5,435 bases of DNA from assembly GCA_017513365.1 (NCBI GenBank), contig JAFXFY010000149.1:1-5435 (forward strand), in the 5' to 3' direction. Source of the stretch: Alphaproteobacteria bacterium (GTDB taxonomy: Bacteria > Pseudomonadota > Alphaproteobacteria > CAAHEQ01 > UBA3637). Both the position numbers and the translations under genes were made by a program. Below the pieces are notes generated by a model. It had not been told where the DNA came from and did no database searches. It was given only the letters and a program-made list of their open reading frames with translations. Positions 1 through 5,435 of this stretch are shown in pieces; the stretch's first letter is position 1, and each line of letters starts with the position of its first letter.

Positions 1-837
1 GTGATATTTTTTATCTTTTAACGTATTATCATTCCCTTTAGATAACGATTGAACCCCTCCAACAATAACGGCATCCACTTGAGCCTCCATTAAAGCATTA
101 CAGACCAACGGTACCTCATGAGGTGTTAAGTCTAATGGTAATTTAATTACAATCTTCGGAGGTCGAATCGGCGCCGCCTGAGCAATAGCTGCCCGAACAC
201 TACGTACAATTGGCACAACAGTTGCTCGGTCTGTCATCAAACGAGATAATTCCACTTCAGGATGAGCAAAATTCAACACCAAATAATCACAATAAGGGGC
301 CACTTTTGAAGCCATAAGAGCAAACTCATGTTCATACGTCATGTGTTGGCCTTGTTTAATATTTTCGGACTCTGTCGGTGTTGAGGTTGTAATATTAACC
401 CCGACAAAATTGGGTAAATGCCGTCTGGATATCAAATTGGGGATAATCGCTTGAACTCCTGGATTTCTATATCCTAAAGATTGCATTAAAATGGCTTTAT
501 CTTGACGCAAATACATCACCTTTTTAAAGGGCATTTCCTTTTCTAACGTATAGGAGCCAAACTCACCAAAGCCATATCCTAAAGCAATCATCCCGTCAAT
601 CACGTTTCCGCGTTTATCTAAACCGGCGGCAACACCGATAGGGTTTTTAAAATGATACCCCATCACATCTATACCCAACACTTTATTAAAAATACGCCGA
701 TCGGCAAAAGCTCCGTCCCGTATACCATAAACAATTAATCTTTTGGATAATGACGGACTGATTTTATGGGATACCCACCAAAAAGCCGTAAACAGCATAT
801 TAGACAGGTTTGCTTTACCATAGCGAGGTACTTTCAT
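1..837 (-). CDS. Class 2 dihydroorotate dehydrogenase-like protein with altered active site (C-terminus cut by window edge)
   Basis: An open frame runs from ATG at 837 to the left edge, giving 279 codons without a stop. The PyrD class 2 family is about 336-360 residues, so the end of the barrel is missing. True family members oxidise dihydroorotate to orotate with FMN and pass electrons to membrane quinone. Homology is plain: an N-terminal helical segment (about 10-45), then FKNPIGVAAGLDK (63-75, with the FMN-site Lys75), a GYGFGEFGSYT strand (87-97), GVNI (146-149) and IKLPLDL with Lys232. By alignment from memory with E. coli PyrD, the catalytic Ser175 position is His192 (LNFAHPE instead of NISSPNT), Asn177 is Glu194, Asn111 is Gln119, and Thr245-Asn246 are Gly260-Gly261. 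Asn172 and Asn139 are kept (Asn189, Asn148). The fold looks sound but dihydroorotate chemistry is doubtful, so I withhold the symbol pyrD. The start lies 2 bases after the metG stop, with GGAG at 843-846. Confidence 0.85.
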   Translation of the reverse strand, partial: MKVPRYGKANLSNMLFTAFWWVSHKISPSLSKRLIVYGIRDGAFADRRIFNKVLGIDVMGYHFKNPIGVAAGLDKRGNVIDGMIALGYGFGEFGSYTLEKEMPFKKVMYLRQDKAILMQSLGYRNPGVQAIIPNLISRRHLPNFVGVNITTSTPTESENIKQGQHMTYEHEFALMASKVAPYCDYLVLNFAHPEVELSRLMTDRATVVPIVRSVRAAIAQAAPIRPPKIVIKLPLDLTPHEVPLVCNALMEAQVDAVIVGGVQSLSKGNDNTLKDKKYH

Positions 838-839
838 GT

Positions 840-1580
840 TTACTCCGTTTCTTTATATTTTTGACGCAATTCTTCCACCCGTTCAGGCAAGATTTTTTGA
901 AACAATGGTTCAGATTGATTGATTTGATGACCGCTTGTCAGTGTTTTCAACTCTTCAGCCATTTTTGATGGTACCCAAACCGGATTTGTTTCAATGTTCA
1001 AAACCTTATTCATACGCTCAGCTGTCGCTGGCATAATCGGTGCTATCAATCTGGCATACAAACGAATTAAATTTAAGGCGGTATACAAAATTGTACCGGC
1101 ACGATTTAAATCCGTTTTAGCGGCTTTCCACGGTTCAGTTTTGGCTAAATAGTTATTACCTGCCACCAAAATTTCACGCAAATCAGCCATAGCCTTGCGG
1201 AACTCTAACCCATCCATATGGTTGTAATAGGTTTTAATTGTGTCATCCAATAACGCATACAATTCGGTTTCAGCCTCTGTGATTTCACCACAGGCCGGAA
1301 CAACTTCACCAAAATTAGCCACCGTCATTTTTAAAACACGGTTAATAAAATTACCAAGAACGTCATTTAAGTCTTTGTTAATTGTGGCGGCAAATTGTTC
1401 AAATGAAAATGAGGTATCATCAGATTCCGGGGCATTAGCAATTAACCAATACCGCCAGTAGTCAGCAGGGAATTCCTCCAAAGCTTGGTCTAAAAATACA
1501 CCACGATGAGCCGATTTTGAAAATTTACCACCCGCAAAATTCAATAGTTCATCCCTTTTAAGAAAGAAACTTCCGTCCAT
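840..1580 (-). CDS. metG: MetG C-terminal part: KMSKS loop and anticodon-binding domain
   Basis: This 246-codon frame can be opened at ATG 1578-1580, but its first 12 residues (MDGSFFLKRDEL) are an out-of-frame reading of the end of the N-terminal part. Homology begins at residue 13 with LNFAGGKFSKS, where KFSKS (1512-1526) is the KMSKS-type ATP loop. Next come the stem-contact region (LIANAPESDDTSFSFEQF) and the helical anticodon-binding domain, with GNFINR and the conserved Pro-Trp of AKTEPWK (Trp151 here, near the tryptophan that reads the CAU anticodon in E. coli MetG). It ends LPERVEELRQKYKETE with no tRNA-binding C-terminal domain. A weak AGGTG lies 5 bases (1581-1584 plus one) upstream of ATG 1580, so separate translation is possible in principle. 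I think this is chance, and that the piece is the end of a frameshifted gene. Confidence 0.85.
   Translation of the reverse strand: MDGSFFLKRDELLNFAGGKFSKSAHRGVFLDQALEEFPADYWRYWLIANAPESDDTSFSFEQFAATINKDLNDVLGNFINRVLKMTVANFGEVVPACGEITEAETELYALLDDTIKTYYNHMDGLEFRKAMADLREILVAGNNYLAKTEPWKAAKTDLNRAGTILYTALNLIRLYARLIAPIMPATAERMNKVLNIETNPVWVPSKMAEELKTLTSGHQINQSEPLFQKILPERVEELRQKYKETE
1541..1546 (-). other. metG: Frameshift site in metG (apparent one-T deletion)
   Basis: On the coding strand the sequence reads AAC TAT TGA ATT TTG, stopping the upstream frame. Inserting one T (AAC TAT TTG AAT TTT GCG) gives NYLNFAGGK, exactly the conserved bridge between the two halves. The missing base therefore belongs in the A run of the plus strand at 1543-1544. 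No X-XXY-YYZ slippery heptamer is present: the bases around the junction are AACTATT. Confidence 0.88.
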
Positions 1581-2530
1581 TTTTCACCTGTACCACGCAA
1601 TGTGGCTGGGAATGAAATGGTGTGATATGGAATATTATCTTTGCCCATAAATTCGGTATGACGCACATCAGAGGCATTTAACCACCAATCTTCCCAATTG
1701 CGATTTGCCGGATCTTCATCAGCCCACTGTTTTGTAATACCGATATATCCGATTGGAGCATCAAACCACACATAGAAAACTTTATTTTCAAAACCTTCTT
1801 TCGGAACAGCAAACCCCCATTTTAAATCACGGGTAATACCCCGTTCTTTTAACCCTTCCTTGAGCCATTTTTTAGCTACCGTATAGGCAATATCCGGCCA
1901 AATACCTTTTTTGGTTTCAATCCATTTTTCCAGTTCGGCTTCCAATTTCGGCAATTGCAAAAACAAATGCTTTGTTGGACGAATTTCAATATTGGTACTG
2001 CCAGACAATACAGAGCGAGGATTAATTAAATCAACCGGATCTAAAACTTTAGTGCAATTTTCACATTGATCTCCTTTAGCTTTGTCATATCCGCAATGAG
2101 GGCAAGTTCCCATCACATAGCTATCCGGTAAATAACGATCATCATCCGGAGAATAAACTTGATTGGTCGTTCTTTCTTCAATTAAACCATTTTTATCCAA
2201 CGCATGAAAAATGCGATAAGTCATTTCTTTATTTTGTTCGGAACTTGTTCGGCCAAAATAATCAAAGGATAAATTAAACCCTTCATACATTTTAACATGT
2301 AAATCATGATATTTTTTACAATATGCCTCAACGTCCATTCCTTCTTTGGCCGCTCCGACCTCAGAAGGTGTTCCGTGTTCATCAGTTCCATCAATAAATA
2401 AAACATCTTCCCCTTTTTGTCGCAAATATCTGGCATACACATCAGCCGGCAAATGGCAACCTATTAAATGGCCTAAATGCGGCAAGCCGTTGACATATGG
2501 TAATGCGCTGGTAATTAATTGTTTCGTCAT
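1541..2530 (-). CDS. metG: MetG N-terminal part: HIGH motif, zinc knuckle, methionine pocket
   Basis: This 329-residue frame starts at ATG 2528-2530, preceded by AAGGA (2540-2544) at 9 bases. It carries the opening TSALPYVNGLPHLGH with the HIGH-type motif HLGH at residues 18-21, then DGTDEHGTP (47-55). The connective peptide holds one zinc knuckle, Cys143-x2-Cys146-x9-Cys156-x2-Cys159, the MetG type 1 pattern. VWFDAPIGYIG (254-264) and GKDNIPYHT (296-304) are conserved parts of the catalytic core and methionine site. The frame ends at a TGA (1541-1543) directly after LKGMNY, the point where relatives continue with LN(F/Y)xGGKxSxS. The fragment therefore contains most of the catalytic fold but not the KMSKS loop or anticodon-binding domain, and would not be expected to charge tRNA by itself. 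Confidence 0.9.
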   Translation of the reverse strand: MTKQLITSALPYVNGLPHLGHLIGCHLPADVYARYLRQKGEDVLFIDGTDEHGTPSEVGAAKEGMDVEAYCKKYHDLHVKMYEGFNLSFDYFGRTSSEQNKEMTYRIFHALDKNGLIEERTTNQVYSPDDDRYLPDSYVMGTCPHCGYDKAKGDQCENCTKVLDPVDLINPRSVLSGSTNIEIRPTKHLFLQLPKLEAELEKWIETKKGIWPDIAYTVAKKWLKEGLKERGITRDLKWGFAVPKEGFENKVFYVWFDAPIGYIGITKQWADEDPANRNWEDWWLNASDVRHTEFMGKDNIPYHTISFPATLRGTGEKWTEVSFLKGMNY

Positions 2531-2539
2531 TTTATTTTT

Positions 2540-2544
2540 TCCTT
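2540..2544 (-). promoter_or_regulatory. Ribosome binding site of metG
   Basis: The coding strand reads AAAGGAAAAAATAAATG. AAGGA lies 9 bases before the ATG at 2530, and supports that start. No other ATG in this frame lies between the SD and the conserved LITSALPY segment. Confidence 0.7.
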
Positions 2545-2571
2545 TTTACTAAATACAATTGTTTTTTATCA

Positions 2572-2600
2572 TATATACCACACAACCCACCTCTTCGCAA
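2572..2600 (-). promoter_or_regulatory. Putative sigma70 promoter for metG and the pyrD-like gene
   Basis: On the minus strand, TTGCGA (2600-2595) is followed after 17 bases by TATATA (2577-2572). This would start transcription near 2565 and give a leader of about 35 bases. That is too short for a T-box or SAM riboswitch, so no leader-based methionine control is evident. The region is AT-rich and chance matches are easy, for example TATGAT at 2573-2568 as an alternative -10. Moderate confidence. Confidence 0.45.
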
Positions 2601-2662
2601 CGATTATTTCATTTTTTTCCCCATCTTTATTGCATAAAAAACAAAAAAAGAATGAAGAAAAC

Positions 2663-2691
2663 TTGATTTTTATTTTAAAATAGTGTATAGT
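2663..2691 (+). promoter_or_regulatory. Putative sigma70 promoter for the rpoZ-rsh-acpS operon
   Basis: TTGATT (2663-2668) and TATAGT (2686-2691) are separated by exactly 17 bases, and would start transcription near 2697-2700, about 37 bases before rpoZ. Upstream A-tracts (2636-2641 and 2643-2649) sit where a distal UP element would. The spacer contains a 12-base perfect palindrome (2671-2682). This is the only good promoter candidate ahead of the rightward genes, and the close spacing of the three genes suggests it drives them all. Confidence 0.5.
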
Positions 2692-2720
2692 ACAGTCAAT
2701 TAAGTTTATTTTTTTCATGA

Positions 2721-2725
2721 AAGGA
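2721..2725 (+). promoter_or_regulatory. Ribosome binding site of rpoZ
   Basis: AAGGA lies 9 bases before ATG 2735 and supports that start over the in-frame ATG at 2717, which meets TAA after three codons. Confidence 0.75.
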
Positions 2726-2734
2726 TAATAAGTT

Positions 2735-3094
2735 ATGGCTCGCGTAACCGTAGAAGATTGTGTTGAAAAAGTTCCAAACCGTTTTGATTTGGTATTAATT
2801 GCCGCTGGTCGTGCAAAGGCTTTAGGGGCCGGTGCACCACTCACAGTTGATCGTGATAACGACAAAAATACTGTTGTGGCTTTGCGTGAAATTGAAGAAA
2901 GCACGATTGATTTAAATCAAGTTAAAGATGGTATCATTATCGGTATGCAAAAATATGTCGGCGCTCAAGAAAATGAAGTAGATACAGAAGAAATTAAAGA
3001 AGTTGAAGCCGAAATTCAAGGTGACAACTTGTATGCAGACGCCGAATTTGTTGAATCCGACGCTTTTCAAGTTGTGGATGATTTAAACGCTTAA
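2735..3094 (+). CDS. rpoZ: DNA-directed RNA polymerase omega subunit
   Basis: The small omega subunit wraps the C-terminal tail of beta-prime, helps assemble RNA polymerase, and forms ppGpp site 1 with beta-prime. The 119 residues begin MARVTVEDC, matching the E. coli omega start MARVTV, whose first residues contact ppGpp. The family signatures follow: NRFDLVLIAAGRA (15-27) and DKNTVVALREI (43-53). The usual AAQRAR glutamine is glycine here (Gly25). E. coli omega has 91 residues; this one has a C-terminal extension, residues 78-119, with 15 Asp/Glu and only one Lys. Such acidic tails are common in alphaproteobacterial omega proteins. The gene heads the rightward operon, 21 bases before rsh, the arrangement also seen for rpoZ-spoT in E. 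coli. Identification is secure. Confidence 0.97.
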   Translation: MARVTVEDCVEKVPNRFDLVLIAAGRAKALGAGAPLTVDRDNDKNTVVALREIEESTIDLNQVKDGIIIGMQKYVGAQENEVDTEEIKEVEAEIQGDNLYADAEFVESDAFQVVDDLNA

Positions 3095-3104
3095 CACAAA
3101 AAGC

Positions 3105-3110
3105 GAGGGG
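3105..3110 (+). promoter_or_regulatory. Ribosome binding site of rsh
   Basis: GAGGGG is 5 bases before ATG 3116, a rather close but workable spacing. It sits in the 21-base gap after the rpoZ stop, in which there is no room for a terminator. Confidence 0.55.
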
Positions 3111-3115
3111 TCCGT

Positions 3116-5248
3116 ATGCGGCAATATGAGTTAGTAGAACGGGTTAAATCATATGATCCAAATGCTGATGAGGTTGCCTTAAACCGTGCTTATACATTTG
3201 CTTTAAAAGTACATGGTTCACAAAAACGTGAATCGGGTGAGGCTTTTTTTTCTCATCCTGTTGCTGTTGCCGCTATTCTAACTGAATATAAACTGGATAG
3301 TGCCACCATTATGGCGGCCTTATTACATGATACGGTAGAAGATACAGCCGCTTCATATGAGGATATTGCTGCGTTATTTGGTGATGATGTGGCTTTATTG
3401 GTTCAAGGTGTTACAAAACTTGATAAACTGCAGGTCAAATCCGAAGCATCTAAACAAGCCGAAAACTTCCAAAAATTTGTCTTAGCCATCAGTGAAGATA
3501 TTCGTGTTTTATTAATAAAATTGGCTGATAGATTGCATAATATGCGCACACTCGGCGTCCGAAAACCGGAAAAACGCATCAAAGTGGCACGTGAAACAAT
3601 GGAAATCTATGTACCACTCGCCGAACGTATTGGGATGCAAAACTTGAAAGATCAACTGGAAGATTGGTCTTTTAAATTTTTACATCCTGAGGCCTATGAA
3701 TCCATCCAAACCCGATTAAATTTCTTAAAAAAACAAGGCAAAGATCAAGTTTCCCAAATTATGGAGCAACTCCATAAAGATATTGCCGAACACCATATTA
3801 AGGGAGAAATTACCGGACGTGAAAAACGCCCATACTCCATTTGGCGTAAAATGCAAAAACAAAACATTGCTTTTGAGCAGGTTTGTGATGTAATGGCATT
3901 TCGGATTGTGGTTGATACTGTGGAAGAATGCTATAAAACATTAGGAGCTATCAACACAAAATATCCAATGATTCCAGGCAGATATAAAGATTTTATCTCA
4001 ACCCCTAAACCAAACGGATACCGTTCACTGCATACTGGCGTTATCGGTCCACTTAATCAACGGATAGAGGTTCAAATCCGCACCCACGAAATGCATCAAG
4101 TCGCTGAATATGGTTTGGCCGCTCACTGGGAATATAAACAAGGGCAACACCGAGACGGTAAACAATACAGATGGCTCAGAGAACTGCTTGATTTAATGAA
4201 ACATTGTGCCGATCCAAATGACTTTTTGGAACACAGTAAGATTGCCATGTATCAAGATCAAGTGTTTTGTTTTTCACCCAAAGGGGATTTAATTACCCTA
4301 CCAAAAGGGGCAACACCGATTGATTTTGCTTATGCTGTCCACTCACGGGTAGGGGATAGCTGTGTCGGCGTAAAAATTAACGGTAAAATAAAACCACTTA
4401 GAACCTCCTTACAAAACGGTGATCAAGTGGAAATTTTAACGGCTAAAAATCAAACGCCGTCTCCAGAATGGGAACGTATTGCCGTTACAGCCAAAGCAAA
4501 AGCAAATATTCGCAGATTTTTACGCATTCAAAAACGTAATAAATACATTGAATCGGCTAAAAACCAATTTAACACAACATGTAAAGACTACGGATTAACT
4601 TGGTCTGAAAAAGATTTGGTGCCGTTTTTGGCCCAATATAAAGCCGAAACAACAGATGATTTATTGGCCTCAATCGGGGAAGGATTAACACCATTCACCG
4701 AAGTATTTCATTTAATTCATCCGTCTCAAAAATTATTGTTAAAACGAGCGATTAACTTCTTTAAAAAGGCAAAAACAGAACACGGGGCAGACAAAAATAT
4801 GCCCGTTACCGGTTTGGTTTCTGGAATTTCCCTCTCTTTTGCAAAATGTTGTCATCCAGTACCGGGGGATAAAATTGTCGGTATTGTAACCACTGGAAAA
4901 GGCGTTGCTATTCATACACAAGATTGTCCAGTCTTGCAAAAATTTGCGGATGAACCGGAACGCTGGTTAGATGTCGCTTGGAATGAATCGGCTATTAAAG
5001 ACAAAAGAATGACTGTGCGCATTAAGGTTGGATTAGAAGATACTCCCAATGCTTTAACGGAATTATTAAATATTATGACCAAACACAATGTGTCTATATC
5101 TAATTTCAATACTCTCAATCGTTCAGAAGGGTGGAGCGAAGTTTATTTTGATATTGAAGTGAAAGATAGTGATCATCTAGATGTCTTATTACAAGCCGTT
5201 CGTGCCTACAAAAAAGTATCATTTGCTCAACGGGTTAGAGGATTATAA
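3116..5248 (+). CDS. rsh: Bifunctional (p)ppGpp synthetase/hydrolase, RelA/SpoT family
   Basis: Cytosolic stringent-response enzyme that makes (p)ppGpp from ATP and GTP/GDP and breaks it down to GDP/GTP and pyrophosphate. The 710 residues follow the long-RSH order. The HD hydrolase domain spans about 25-150, with His47, His71-Asp72, Glu75-Asp76 and Asp138 (LADRLHNMRTL) all present. The synthetase domain spans about 230-340, with GREKRPYSIWRKM, Asp258, RYKD at 289-292, PKPNGYRSLHT and Glu318 of EVQIRT. TGS is about 381-443, with FAYAVHS and His409. A zinc-finger/CC segment (Cys578-Cys579-His580, Cys604) and a C-terminal ACT domain (about 632-710) complete it. The RxKD form marks a bifunctional enzyme, as opposed to the ExDD of synthetase-only RelA. 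Every catalytic residue I checked is kept, so both activities are expected. GAGGGG (3105-3110) lies 5 bases before the ATG. It is probably cotranscribed with rpoZ and acpS, and appears to be the only RSH in this operon. Confidence 0.96.
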   Translation: MRQYELVERVKSYDPNADEVALNRAYTFALKVHGSQKRESGEAFFSHPVAVAAILTEYKLDSATIMAALLHDTVEDTAASYEDIAALFGDDVALLVQGVTKLDKLQVKSEASKQAENFQKFVLAISEDIRVLLIKLADRLHNMRTLGVRKPEKRIKVARETMEIYVPLAERIGMQNLKDQLEDWSFKFLHPEAYESIQTRLNFLKKQGKDQVSQIMEQLHKDIAEHHIKGEITGREKRPYSIWRKMQKQNIAFEQVCDVMAFRIVVDTVEECYKTLGAINTKYPMIPGRYKDFISTPKPNGYRSLHTGVIGPLNQRIEVQIRTHEMHQVAEYGLAAHWEYKQGQHRDGKQYRWLRELLDLMKHCADPNDFLEHSKIAMYQDQVFCFSPKGDLITLPKGATPIDFAYAVHSRVGDSCVGVKINGKIKPLRTSLQNGDQVEILTAKNQTPSPEWERIAVTAKAKANIRRFLRIQKRNKYIESAKNQFNTTCKDYGLTWSEKDLVPFLAQYKAETTDDLLASIGEGLTPFTEVFHLIHPSQKLLLKRAINFFKKAKTEHGADKNMPVTGLVSGISLSFAKCCHPVPGDKIVGIVTTGKGVAIHTQDCPVLQKFADEPERWLDVAWNESAIKDKRMTVRIKVGLEDTPNALTELLNIMTKHNVSISNFNTLNRSEGWSEVYFDIEVKDSDHLDVLLQAVRAYKKVSFAQRVRGL
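5237..5242 (+). promoter_or_regulatory. Ribosome binding site of acpS inside the end of rsh
   Basis: AGAGGA overlaps the last rsh codons and lies 6 bases before ATG 5249. Ribosomes finishing rsh would cover this site, which suggests translational coupling. Confidence 0.65.
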
Positions 5249-5435
5249 ATGATTGTCGGTATCGGGACGGACATTGTACAAATTCGCCGAATTGAATTAT
5301 CTATTCGCAGATGGGGCAATAAATTTTTAAATCGCATTTTTACCGAAAATGAACGTAAAACGGCTGAAAAATTATCAGCAGAGCCCAGAATGGCCTATTA
5401 TGCCAAACGATTTGCCGCTAAAGAAGCATTTTCAA
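5249..5435 (+). CDS. acpS: Holo-[acyl-carrier-protein] synthase, N-terminal half (cut by window edge)
   Basis: AcpS moves 4'-phosphopantetheine from coenzyme A onto a serine of acyl carrier protein, switching on fatty acid and lipid A synthesis in the cytosol. The 62 visible codons, of a family length near 125-135, open with MIVGIGTDIVQI, containing the metal-binding Asp8. IFTENER (30-36) carries the family FTxxE element, and RFAAKEAFS (54-62) includes Glu59, the second metal ligand (Glu58 in E. coli). The ATG directly abuts the rsh stop codon (TAA at 5246-5248, ATG at 5249-5251), indicating a shared transcript. In Alphaproteobacteria acpS commonly sits between rsh and lepB-rnc-era, so those genes may follow beyond the edge. 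Identification is secure from the two metal-site motifs. Confidence 0.95.
   Translation, partial: MIVGIGTDIVQIRRIELSIRRWGNKFLNRIFTENERKTAEKLSAEPRMAYYAKRFAAKEAFS

Larger units (their letters stand above)
840..2530 (-). pseudogene. metG: Methionine--tRNA ligase, one gene interrupted by a single-base frameshift
   Basis: Cytoplasmic class I aminoacyl-tRNA synthetase that attaches methionine to initiator and elongator tRNA-Met. Read as one gene with one base restored near 1543, it encodes about 563 residues: Rossmann catalytic core, zinc knuckle, KMSKS-type loop and anticodon-binding helical bundle. It ends at about the length of the core enzyme, without the roughly 110-residue C-terminal tRNA-binding/dimerisation domain found in the 677-residue E. 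coli protein. The one-knuckle MetG type 1 architecture is unusual for Alphaproteobacteria, whose usual MetG is the shorter type 2 form (family knowledge), so the gene may have been acquired by transfer. No second lesion is seen in either half, which argues for a sequencing error or a very recent mutation over long-standing decay. Such an enzyme is normally essential, so a working copy must exist if this break is real. Confidence 0.85.

Noticed and set aside
1240..1461. Plus-strand 73-codon frame within metG
   Set aside because: It is a shadow of the conserved anticodon-binding domain on the other strand and has no motifs of its own. The same applies to the short frames at 2221-2442, 2346-2552, 4739-4939 and 4912-5118.
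1541..1543. TGA in metG read as tryptophan (recoded genetic code)
   Set aside because: Reading through the TGA gives an unrelated sequence, because homology resumes in another frame. All clear tryptophans in the window use TGG.
1538..1552. Programmed -1 frameshift in metG
   Set aside because: A -1 slip would join the frames correctly, but there is no slippery heptamer and the Tyr codon TAT would re-pair poorly on CTA. I saw no obvious stimulatory structure.
2531..2600. T-box or SAM riboswitch ahead of metG
   Set aside because: The predicted leader is only about 35 bases and no specifier-loop or antiterminator structure is visible.
2717..2731. Three-codon leader ORF (ATG AAA GGA, then two TAA stops) in frame just before rpoZ
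   Set aside because: It has no ribosome binding site of its own and contains the rpoZ SD. It is most likely chance in AT-rich DNA, although the tandem stops do fix ATG 2735 as the rpoZ start.
2569..2904. Minus-strand 111-codon frame opposite rpoZ and the intergenic region
   Set aside because: It is antisense to well-conserved rpoZ, has no recognisable motifs, and its second half reads through AT-rich noncoding DNA.
3095..3115. Terminator between rpoZ and rsh
   Set aside because: The 21-base gap has no hairpin with a T-run and holds the rsh ribosome binding site.

Overview
This window is probably from an AT-rich, uncultured or host-associated alphaproteobacterium. The main evidence is the gene order rpoZ - rsh (relA/spoT) - acpS, with a long acidic omega subunit and a single bifunctional RelA/SpoT protein. 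That order is characteristic of Alphaproteobacteria, where lepB, rnc and era often follow. The low G+C content suggests a gut-associated or endosymbiont-like lineage. This placement is inference; there is no rRNA here to settle it.

Layout. Two gene sets diverge from a 204-bp intergenic region (2531-2734), which holds one sigma70-like promoter facing each way. The leftward unit (minus strand) is metG, methionyl-tRNA synthetase (2530 to 840), followed after 2 bases by a class 2 dihydroorotate dehydrogenase-like gene (837 to the left edge, incomplete at its C-terminus). The rightward unit (plus strand) is rpoZ (2735-3094), rsh (3116-5248) and acpS (from 5249, cut by the right edge). No gene-free stretch exceeds 300 bases. 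I see no RNA gene, mobile element, CRISPR array or terminator.

How the genes work together. rsh makes and degrades (p)ppGpp, and rpoZ encodes the RNA polymerase subunit that forms part of ppGpp site 1, so the alarmone enzyme and part of its receptor share an operon. acpS activates acyl carrier protein for lipid synthesis and starts directly after the rsh stop codon. On the other strand, metG charges tRNA-Met.

Two things stand out. First, metG is broken by an apparent one-base deletion just before the KMSKS-type loop: both halves are otherwise intact and together give about 563 residues. This is a sequencing error, a recent mutation or, less likely, a split enzyme. Second, the pyrD-like protein is clearly homologous to quinone-dependent dihydroorotate dehydrogenase but lacks the catalytic serine and several orotate-binding asparagines. 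It may be a divergent FMN protein with another function. The rest of the window is conserved housekeeping sequence.
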